From: Symbiodinium natans
Lineage: Eukaryota; Sar; Dinophyceae; Suessiales; Symbiodiniaceae
Reading direction: 5' to 3'
Length of the DNA stretch: 64,000 nt
Assembly: GCA_905221605.1 (NCBI GenBank)
Contig: CAJNDS010002338.1
Span: 62,001 to 126,000, forward strand
In this document: piece by piece, positions 1 to 10,100 of the stretch
How positions within the stretch are numbered: position 1 is the stretch's first letter
Layout of the letters: every line of letters starts with the position of its first letter
Made by a program: the position numbers and the translations under genes
The notes under the pieces: generated by a model
What the model saw: only the letters and a program-made list of their open reading frames with translations
Databases searched by the model: none
What the model was told of the DNA's origin: nothing

Positions 1-2255
1 TTCAAGCCCGGCAAAGAAAAAGCCTAGTGCGTCGAGGAGTTGTCGGACTGGCTCGCGATCCTGCAGGATTGGGGAGGCTTCAGATTGCATGCTCCTGAAA
101 CAGGCCCATGGCATCGCTGTCCGCAAACACTGCAAAATACTAGGAGACATGATGGGAGAACGGGAAGTTCGAGAGCATGAAAGGAACAGCGGGGGAAAGA
201 TGTGGAGGGAGATGAAGAGAGGCGGGGGGAGGGAAAATGAGCGGAGGGTTGTCCTCGAGCCCCGCTGTCCAGGAGACCGTGACAATTGCATCGTTCGCCT
301 TCCAAGAAGCTCTCTGCGAATTTACTCTGCTTTTGGGCATTTGGGCTTTTGGAGTCTTCAGGCGTTGGGGCATTGTTTATGGGCTTCGCAGGGGCGGCAT
401 TTGTACACGCTTTCCGCACACCTCTCCACAAGCTCGGAACATGGTGGCAGCTCACTCACCAACAGCTGATGGCCTGGATCTGATCCACCAGAATCTTGGC
501 ACCCGCAACCTCGAAGATCGAGCCTTCCACACAAGAAACGCCAAAAACAACAACACTGGCTCGAGGATGCGGGGCCTGAGAGTATGAAAGCTTAAGATTG
601 GGTTCTGCTACTTCTCTTCGAAAAGAAGCTACAGGAAACCATTCCAGCCCTTCAGGAGCTGAGCCCCTGGCACAAATCGTCCGGGATGTCCTGCTTTGCC
701 TCGCCTTGGGGTGAGGGTTTAAGACTTAGGGTAATTGACCAACACCACACACAGCCCATCCCTCTCTTCACCCGAAACCCATGCTGTACAGGCTGTACAC
801 TGCCGAGCCCAGACAACACCATAACACTTCCTCATCGTGGCAGGGTGCGGAGCACGGCTTGAAGTACGGGGCAAGGGAGGCGACCCCGTTGACGGATGCA
901 TATGCGGTGCACCTCAGGAAAGGTCCGAAGGTTGCGGCTCCAGATTGTTGAGATTTTCGGTTTCCGGGCTGGTCTGGGTTGTTGGGTCACTCTTCAGGCC
1001 CTTCATCGATGCAGGTTGCTGGATGCCGGATGGGTTGAAGCGGGCCAATTTACGCCCCCCCTCAGCATTCTGCGGCACCTGTCGTGCAAAATGCGCTGTT
1101 AGACTCGGAACCTTAGGAAGCCCTTGCTCTGCTACTCCCTCCACACTCTCGGGCAACCATGTCTCTCCTCTCTCTATTTCACACGCACAGAACGAGAGCA
1201 GCATTTTTCCTGAACATCCGAATTCCAAGACTTTTCTGTCAGTACGCCTGACATAGCACATCCCACCCTGGAACGTTGTGAAGATGCACTCACTTACTTC
1301 CTGGCGAGAAAAAAAAGAACTGTCGCAACTGCAGAGCGAGGCATGAGAAGAGGTAGGAACAACCCCCCGAATGATCCCGAACGATCGAATCTTCCACCCG
1401 GCCTTGGCTTTGGGTGCTGGCGTCGCCGCGTGGAGCTCCAGCGCTCCACCTTCTTTCGTTTTTTTTTTTTTTTTTTTTGTTCGGGTTTCCTTCTCACTTG
1501 TCCCTCGTCTGTATCTCTTGTTGCAGCCCTGTGGCGGCCGCGCTTCCGGAGTTCCGCGGTGAAATTCGCGGCCACGGGCGCTGCCGCGTGGATGCAGGGT
1601 ACGCCCCTGACCTTGGTGGTTCAGAGTATTTCAGACGGCATGCAAGAGCATGCACTCTTTCTGGGTGCTCGGATGCAGATTTTCGCAAACAATGTTTACG
1701 AGACGCGAGGTTGCTCGAAACCATAAGTGCGACGCCTGATGTCATGAGTTCGCACGGTCGGGCCCCTGCAGAATGCAGGCGTTTGGCGGCAGCCTCATGG
1801 TCCACGCCCCAAAGGAGCCAGACTCGTCGGCCCTCAGCGCTCTGGCCAGGTCCGCAAAGGCAGAAGATGCCGTGGCTCTAGTTCAGCCTCAAGCTTAATC
1901 AAGCTTCTTTTGTTCTTCTCGGAGCACGTGCTGAGCCTGGCCGTTTTTCTGATGGACTTGGTCCGCTTGGCCGGGCTGATTGTGTGCGGGCATCCGCATC
2001 CGTCTGTGTTCAGAGTCCGAAAGCACGGATCCATACAGATCCTCTCATCCTCACAACACAGCTTTATGAAAGACCCGACCCCGGTCTCGAGGCCCCTGCA
2101 GGGGGCGGGGGTACCGGCTCGGTGCGGGTCATCAGCAAAGAGCTGGCCCAGGCCTCTGCGTTCACTCAGCACCCAAGACAAGCTCGGCAGAAATCCTGCT
2201 CAACCACCTCTCCCCCCCAAGTTTAGGGAGTTTAGGGTTTAGGGAGTCTGGGAGC
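1..2255 (-). CDS. Probable 3' exons of the INTS11-like gene
   Basis: Several minus-strand stretches here read as protein and would follow the exon ending at 2256. About 1768-1877 reads AFADLARALRADESGSFGAW. About 1095-1200 reads ETWLPESVEGVAEQGLP and meets a GT donor. About 250-330 reads AIVTVSWTAGLEDNPP. About 1-75, after a CTGCAG acceptor, reads DREPVRQLLDALGFFFAGLE. The third resembles the C-terminal VSW...D/E segment of INTS11 proteins, and the fourth could be the helix after it, so the gene probably runs off the low edge of the window. Phases between these pieces do not all close: joining 1877 straight to 2256 would create a stop, so at least one exon or border is missing. The intron at about 2222-2250 carries TTTAGGG motifs. 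Assignment to this gene is inference. Confidence 0.4.
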
Positions 2256-4163
2256 CAAGGGATGCCCAGAGCTCCCAAGGCCCGCGTGGCCTCCACAAAA
2301 ACCGGGCTCGGGATCTCAACGCTCTCGCCGAGCGATGGCATGTGGCCTGGCACCGCGAAATTGGCCGACGGTAGCCGAGCGTTGCAGCATGTTGCAGCGG
2401 TCCCCAACCCCAGCCAACACTTTCTGCGCTGTTGCGGCCCAGGGGCACGGGATTCGTAAGCGCTTGCGGACGATGGCCGTGAACACGTCCATCAATTGCA
2501 TGCCGCCATGCACCAGAACTACCTGCTGCAAAGAAATATACTTCTTTTGCCAGGGATCAAAAAAGTCAAAAGCCTTCAACACTTAGCATGAGCTCTGAAG
2601 ATGTGACTTTGAGAGAGGACCTTGCTTCAAACGTGAGTCTCCACGCAATGTTCTGGGGTACATCTGGCTCAAAATATTTAGGTGTGTTTAAAATAAATAC
2701 AGCACATACTGTAGCAGCTTTGTTCGATACCTTGGGCGTTCAGAAATGCCACTACGGCCGCCCTGAAGGCAAAGCCGCTCCCGGCCTGTCTGGGAGCCAC
2801 CTGGAAGAGTTCCCAGATTGGCCATAGAGTCTGTTGAGGTTGGGAGGGCAGCTTCTTGCAGGTTCAAAGCTTCTTGAAGAGTGGCATGTTTGCATTTTTC
2901 GTCTCTTTGCACCGCCAAGCAGAGAAAGTTCACACGCTTGAAACTACAGTGGAAGGCCTGGCTGATGAGCTCCACAATGCCCCGAGAGTCGGTGTGATCT
3001 GAGTGCGCCAAGTGGTCCACCTGCCACCGCAGCGAGCCAAAGCACACAACTCTCCTGAAAAGGGACTGCCCCGCTTCTTTTGATGACCTCAAGAGCTCAT
3101 GAATACAAATCCCTTGCAGAGGTACAGGGAACACACGCTAGTTAGTAACGGAAGCTTCTGGATCTCAAGATGCCGCTGCACCTCCTTTCCCTTCTTCGAA
3201 AAACGTACAAGTCTGTTACCTCGCAGCGGACATCAACGACGCCGCTGGCCAGCTCGATCTTCTTCTCTCTGGCCTCACGCTCGGGAACCCACTCTGCTTC
3301 GGAATACGGAGCGTGTTTGGACTCTTGGACTCGTCTTTGGTAGGCCTTTGGCATCCTTTGGCTTCAGGACATTTGTAGTCAGGGCGCTTGGGGGGAAGCG
3401 TGACTCAGGTGCTTGACTTCAGCCCCTAGGCATTGAATCTGCTTTGGCGTTTGAGCGGAGTCAAGACTTGAAGGCTTTAAGAGTTGTCAGGGGTCAACTT
3501 GGAGCACCTGCGCCAAGGAAGGTGATGTGTCATGTACCTCCTCCTCCCCCCTCCCCCCAGCAAACGTTGCCGTTCTGAGCTCGGGGCTTGAACCAAGTTG
3601 CCAACGGTGCCGGGTAGGCAATAACCGGGAATGACCTGATTTTCCAAGTCAACACATTCCGGGATTATGGGAGGCTTTCGGTTGTATGGATGAGGTGTAC
3701 TTTAAAGGGCCGAACAATGTGTCTTGGGACCCTAAACCCTAAGCTTGCCTAATGTACAAAGGCCAGTTTGCTAAACACTACTTGTGCAAAGCCTCAAGCC
3801 CCTTGAGGTCGGGTGGTGTCGGGTGGTGTCGGATTACCATGCTGAGCCCAAGGCGATCAAGTTCTTCCTGTCCGGCGCCCATGCCTGGAAGAGCTCCAGC
3901 GCTGGGCCTCATGGCTTTGCAAAGTTTGAAGGTTCGGGCTTCAGCCGAGCTGCGGGGAGGGCCAGACTCCCAACCTTTCAACCAACTTTTGAACCCGCAA
4001 CTTGTGAGGCTGCCAAAGTTCTAAGACTGTTTGAAGGCTTCGGGGTTATTGGGGGAGCGGGGGTCGGTTTAGGGAAGCCTGAACTCCAAACACTGGGCTC
4101 TGTGGCCAGAGTCGAGCATGCCCGAGCCCGCCAGGGCCACGACTGGGCTTGGCCTCGTCGAGT
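2256..4163 (-). other. Exon block: beta-CASP and C-terminal part of the INTS11-like gene
   Basis: Exons in transcript order: 4163-4107 (ends GMLDS, GC donor); 3907-3838 (PALELFQAWAPDRKN, GT donor); about 3330-3220 (REKKIELASGVVDVRCE, donor GAG|GTAACA); 3020-2958 (VDHLAHSDHTDSRGIVELIS, 21 codons, GC donor); 2525-2447 (QVVLVHGGMQLMDVF, GC donor splitting a codon); 2346-2256 (HMPSLGESVEIP, GC donor). The 2525 exon to 2346 exon joint restores IPCHMPS, matching the family's CYMPANGE spacing with no gap. The RCE to VDHLAHSDHTD joint matches the family segment that ends in the conserved SAHAD histidine. Acceptors at 4163 (AG|A) and 2525 (AG|C) depart from AG|G. A short exon is still missing between 3838 and 3330, because the phases do not close there. 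Confidence 0.8.
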
Positions 4164-7100
4164 CTTTGCTTGGCAGGTTTTGGCAACCCTTCAAGACGAG
4201 ACGATCTCGTCCAAGCTTCAACACAGTGACAATGCATGTAGCAGGACGCAGGGAGTTGCAATGTACAGGGTTCGCTTGCAAAGCTCTGCCTGAAGGCGCG
4301 TGGGCAAGCGAGACTGACGAAACCCTCGCACTTTTGGTCGGCGTGCAGATTTGAGTCAGAATTCGAGGGCCCTCAAAGTTCGTAAAAGAAGGGAGGGTCC
4401 TGGAGGCCCTATGCTATACATTGGCACAGGGGTTTCAAGACATTGGGCTTCGACGCCAAGGATTTTCATGGGAAATCGGAAGGGGTCGAGGCTCAACGAT
4501 GCTTCGCAAGCTCCATTGCCACGTCGACGCAGCCGTACCTGTGCTCCAGCTTCACGGTTTCAGGGTCCGCAGTTAGTCATGTTATTACTCATGTTAGTAG
4601 GCCGAGTCAAAAGCAAAGACTGCCACAGACGCAAAGTGTCACAAAGCCGAGCCGAGAAACCGGGAGGCCATTTTTAACGGCGTGTCTCCCGATGCGGTGG
4701 CCAAGTGCTTGTTGGCACCAAAAGCCTGATTGGCTGGCATGCTGGCACGACCAGTGTTTGCTGTCACGTTTGCCATTGTCGGGGTCTTTTGGTGGGTTCG
4801 AGGGTTGGGAGTCACGATGGATGCTTAGGGTTTAGGGAAATTTAGGGCGTGGGTTGAGTCTTGACCCCCTCCCCCTTCCAGCCAGTGAAAGGTAGACGTT
4901 GATAGCTCAACCCAGTTGCCAGAAGCAGCGTCACTGAGTCGATGTTCGCTGGCAGCCGGCGGCAACTTTCGCATGCGAGATACCTTAGGGGCAACTGGCT
5001 GTTTTCCAGGGGCGCCATGGGTACCCGAGCGGAAAATGACAGCGCTCGAAGGTTTTGATCCTAGAACCCTGTGAAGGTCTGATGGCCTGGGCCTGGGCAG
5101 CGAGAATGTGACTTGGCCCCCGAGGCTCTGAGCAATGATCCAACCGAGAAACCCAATCCCTGATGTCTAAACTCTTTAGCCAGGGCTTTAAGGGCCCTCA
5201 GTTCCGTGCCCTGAACTCCATATGAGAGCCTTGGCACAGTGGCGTGCGGCCTTGTAGATCGGCCTTGTCCTTTGGTGTACTTAGCCTATAGCGACCCTAT
5301 AGCGGCCTAGCGAATAAAGAGCTGGAGGGTGAATTCTGCTCTCTTCGCAGGGGGGGGGGGTTTTGCTTGCACTTGTGCTTACGCTTGTTTGTGCTTGCCT
5401 TTCCGTTTCCATGATTTCCATGTTTCTCCTTGTCCGCTTTGGCCTCAAGCAGCAGCTCCACGCCGTCCCGGTTCCCCTCCTCAGTGGCGATCTGCAGGGC
5501 CGTCCTGCCATCCACGGTTGCTACGTCCACGTGTGCGCGCCAAACCAATAGAGTCTGCAGCACCTCCGTGTCAAGTCTCTTTGCAGCTCTGTGCAAGGCT
5601 GTCTCACCATCGGCTGTTGTCAAATTGACATCTGCTCGCCATTCTAGCAGCTCCTGCACAAGAAGAACTTGACCACTTTGGGAGGCATCGTGTAAGGCTG
5701 TCCTGCTCCGTTTCCTGGCTTTGTCCGGGTCCGCGCCCCAATCGATGAGCAACTGCGACATCTCTCGTTGGCCAAAGTAGGATGCGAGCTCAAGGGGCGT
5801 CTGGCCATGTGAGTCCTTCCCATCAACTTCGCAACCGGACTCTAGCAACCAGGACACTAAGTCAGTGCGATCGCTCATCACTGCGTCGCAGAAATCGTTC
5901 GCAGCAATGGTCCGCATGTCGGCACCAGCCTCCCATAAGAGGGTAATCCCTTCGTCAAACACCTGGGCTACCGCCAAACCCATGGCAAACTTTCCACGCT
6001 CGTCTGCAATATCAGGGTCTTGTGGCAGCTGCAAGAGGGACTCCATCGCAGAAAGGTCTTTCTCTTCAACAGCCTTCGTCAAGTGGCTTGCATCTGCCCT
6101 CGTAGTGGGGCAAAACGACAGCAGGACCAACTGAAGGTCCAAGGGACTTGAAATCACGGCATCGTCGGCCAAGATTGAGCCGTCCTCTTTCAAAAGCCTC
6201 TGCCGGAATCGCGGCACCTCGCAGAGGCCGTGGAGGTGCTGCTTCAGCGTCAGGCCCGTCCACGGATCTTCAAACAGCTCGATGCCCAGCTCTTCCTCGG
6301 GTTCTGATACAAGGCTCCTCCCCTGCTCCCGAAAAAAGCGATCCTACAGCGGCCCTAATAGCCTAAGCCCGACTCAAGAACTCGTCCCCAGACCGGGCGT
6401 CTCCAGAAGCCAGCCAGACCCGCAACATCCGCAAGGTTGGCAAGGCTTCCAAGATGGGGCCAATTCGGTCTACGTAACAATGCTTGGTTTTGACACGTGT
6501 GTGAACGTGTGTCACCTGTAAGGACCCTTGCGCATTCAAACCCCCCTGAGCTGACAGGCTGACGGCACTCTTCCTGCACTGGCCGAACAAAAGCAAACCA
6601 AATTGCGTGCTGTTGGGGTTCTTCGGAACGTGTTTTCAAAGTTCGGAGGGAATCTCTCATCTCTGGACTCTAGAAGACGCTCCGCCACAGCGCCGGCGTG
6701 AGTCCCGGCCATCCCAGGCAGCTGAAAGTTGAGGTTTGGACCCTTGAATCCGCAATGTGGCGCCCAACTTGACCCCTGGCCCACTTGGCTTCCGACAGTG
6801 CCAGGACCTCAGCCAGGCTCCCGAAGAGCACGTGGGGGAATTCGAAAGGCCTCTCGGATGTGCGAACCTGCGGTGCAAGGGTGCTCGAATGTGTTGAAGA
6901 GAAGGGCCCAGTCGCCGAAAAGTTCAAGGAGTTTGTGCGTCTTCTACCCAGATTTTTGGCATTTTGGTAGAGTTTCGCAGCAGCCGCCGCACCAGAGAGA
7001 TTCTTGTCATGCCTCCTGAGCTATGACGTACTCTCTGATCGAGAGCACAAATGAAAGAACACACAAAAAGCGCAAAGCGAGAACCTGGCCCAAGGGCCCC

Positions 7101-10100
7101 TCACCTTCTTGCTCCCCCAGGACGCAAAGAGCTGGAAGAACACTCGCGCCTGCGGTCAGCACCCACCAACTTCACTGCCCTCAGGCTCTTGGGTTTGAGG
7201 GAAGTTCTAGGAACCTGGACGTCCAACTTCATTAAAGCCACCATGGACTCCTGTGACACATCGCATAACCTGCACCCTACGGTTTTCATGTGGCCCTGCT
7301 TGCTTTTCTGTTTGGAGTGTGGAGGAGGGGAGGGCGGGCTCTCACAACCTCTCTTTCAACCGCTCGACCCCCAAAGCAACGCCAATCCTTCATGCTCCCC
7401 GAGCGCCCCTCGTCGTTGACGCAACAACTCAACCCCAAGAGCAACGCAGCCTCGAATCGTCGAGGGTCAAACCTTCCTGAAACATCCCGGTGCAGGCTGC
7501 CTTCTGTGCCATTGCGCTGATAACCTCAGCAAGCAGCACTGACAGAGTCACTACAAACATCCCAAAGCTGCCGGAAGCCTAGAATCCAACAGAGGTGCAG
7601 GGAAAAGAGCTTGCAACTGAAAGGGACCGGGATAACTGGCATAAGGCATCCCCAACCCAAGCATTCCCACATATCAACGTGTTTCCATGTGTTTCCAAGG
7701 GGCGTAGATGGGATACGCCAGCTGAGCCCGGGCCCAGTGTTCCTCCAAGATCGCACCTGAACTTTTAAAAGCATGTGACGTGGTTGCGGGGTTTTGGGTT
7801 GAACGATTCAGGGGATTTAGGGTTTAAGTTTCGGGTTCAGGTTTGGGGTTGAGGGTTTACGTTCAAATTGAAGGCTCTGTACGTGGTAATTAGGGTGTGG
7901 GGTTCACAGTCTCTCCTGGCCCACAGAGGGTGTGATTCCAAAGTGCATGAGCAGAACCCCCCCATTTTGCCAGCCCATGCCACCTCTGAATTTTCACCCC
8001 AACAAACCTCCTCAAGAAACCTCACATACACAAAGTACCTAGCTGTGTGCGAACGGAGCTTGAAGTTCGAGATCCTGGCAGATCTCGGTGCTGCGGCCCA
8101 TCACCAGAACGGGAACCAGGACCTGCCGAAACTTACTGGGTGGCAACATGTGCTTGGTCTCAAGTGACGGGGAGAACTCTCCGCCTCCCGAAGACAGAGA
8201 CGCCACGAATGAAACGCACCACCCACTCACATGCATAATGTATGCATAACAAAGTAAATCGTTTGGAAAGTAAGGCGCATTACAGGCCTCTTAATGAGTT
8301 TCTCCCTCCCATGCCCAACTTACTGACAAACATGATTTCGTATGGAAAACATGAGCAAATACCAACGTTACAATGTTGGAACGTGCTCTTGAATTTAGAT
8401 TTGTGTCAAGAAATAGTGACATCAAGATCTTGCTTGCAAAAGGAAAATTTTCTCTGGCAAAAGAGGAGGAGGAGTAGTACTAGTAGTAGGAGGACGAGGA
8501 GTAGGAGGAACAGTAACTCGGGGTAACGCGCAGCCTGTCTTGCCGTCCAAACCTACTTAACGGGGCTGTCGCCACGCCCGGCCCCACACCCCCACAAGCA
8601 GCATCCATCAGATTGCAGCTCCGGGGGGAGGTTTATGGATGAGAGTGCGACATCTCGCAGCCGCGCCGTGCCCTAGCTTGCCAAAGCTAGGTCAGAAACT
8701 TACATGAAGTCTCCGAAACACCTCAGCCCTCCCTCTCAAACATTGCCGAGAAAAAACAACAACATCCCGTCCAGCCTTACCACCTCTTTCCAGGCAGGCT
8801 TGGACCTCTCGGCGACTCGGGGGAGCACGGAGTTCGGCCGGGGAATGGGAGTTCAGTCGTCGCAGCAAGGTTTATCGTGCTTTCCCATGGCCGCGACCTG
8901 TTCCCCTTAAAGCCCTTGCCCAGCTCAAAAAAACATGGATTGTGATATACATATGGCCTTCGAGCAGATGTCGTACTCCTCACGCAGCTTCGGTGAGCGG
9001 ATCGTCGTGCAGCACCTGTCAGCACTGAGCGCGGACTTGCTAAAGGCCCCTTGCATTGAGAGCCGCGATGTATGAGAGGATTTTGAGAGCGCTATAGTCT
9101 TTTTGCACCTTCAGATGTTTTCACAGCTTCAAAGATTTCCTTGTAGCCTCTGGGGCGCGGCGCGTCGTCTCTGTGATCAGCACATCCGGGTGGAGCGCCA
9201 GGGGGATGCTCGCGGCACTCAAGTGGTGATCCGGCCTCAGGAGGTTCCAGTCGAATGGCGGACGTGGGCAAGCACCTGCAAATCGCCCACAACTAGTGAA
9301 GCGCGGAAGATTCGCCGATGGAACCCGGAGCCCTGAAAAAACTATTCAAGGAAAAAGTGAGGGACGTCACAGGACTGAGGATGCAATCTGAGAGGCAGGC
9401 ACCATGGTGAAATCTCCTGTGTACAGCGCGCTTTGCCTGACTATTACTTCGGGCCGGGGTTCCGGCCGACGTTCTGCTGGTTCTGTGCATTAGGGGCTCA
9501 ATCAAGAGACGCTATCTGGTGAATGCGAAGCTTATGAGGCCTTGGGGAACACTGCTCTACCACAGTCTCAAGAAACGGCGCGTGGTAAGTGGCATCATTT
9601 GACCAAGTCACAAGGCGAAATGCGCGGTCAACTCTAGCACCCATTATTGTAGCCATATCGCCCCCAGCAGCCTTCAGCAATGTTCAGCTATATTCAGCAA
9701 GTTGATAGCTTCCATTCCCGCATAAAGAGTCAAAGGTGCCCCCGGCACTCGAGATGAACCATGACCGCGCCCAACCTTGGCTTGGACATATTTGGACGTA
9801 TTTGGACGTATTTGGACATATGTGGACATATGTGGACATGCTTAGGCTCCTGGAATCCGGCTGTCAGGAGGGCGTCTTGAACTATCTTGAAAAAGCCCTC
9901 TGCATCCTTGACGTTGCATAGGGTCTTGGATCTTGGTCTTGGGGTTGTTTCGGGCTGTGGCGGCGTATGGTTTTACGATGTACGTGCCAGTTGCAGGTTG
10001 AGCAGTGCATGGGGCTGCAAGAGCTACCAACTAACGAGAACTAATTGACTAATGTTACCAACGAAGCTACCAACGCGGCCGATCAGACTCCGAGGTCCCT

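Noticed and set aside
3778-4293. Plus-strand frames of 90 to 169 codons
   Set aside because: They are complements of the INTS11-like exons 3907-3838 and 4163-4107.
8953-9075. Plus-strand 40-codon frame starting MAFEQMSYSSRSFGERIVVQ
   Set aside because: Very protein-like, but its complement is the INTS11-like exon 9015-8951 (TTIRSPKLREEYD), which matches the family and closes in phase. The plus frame is a shadow.
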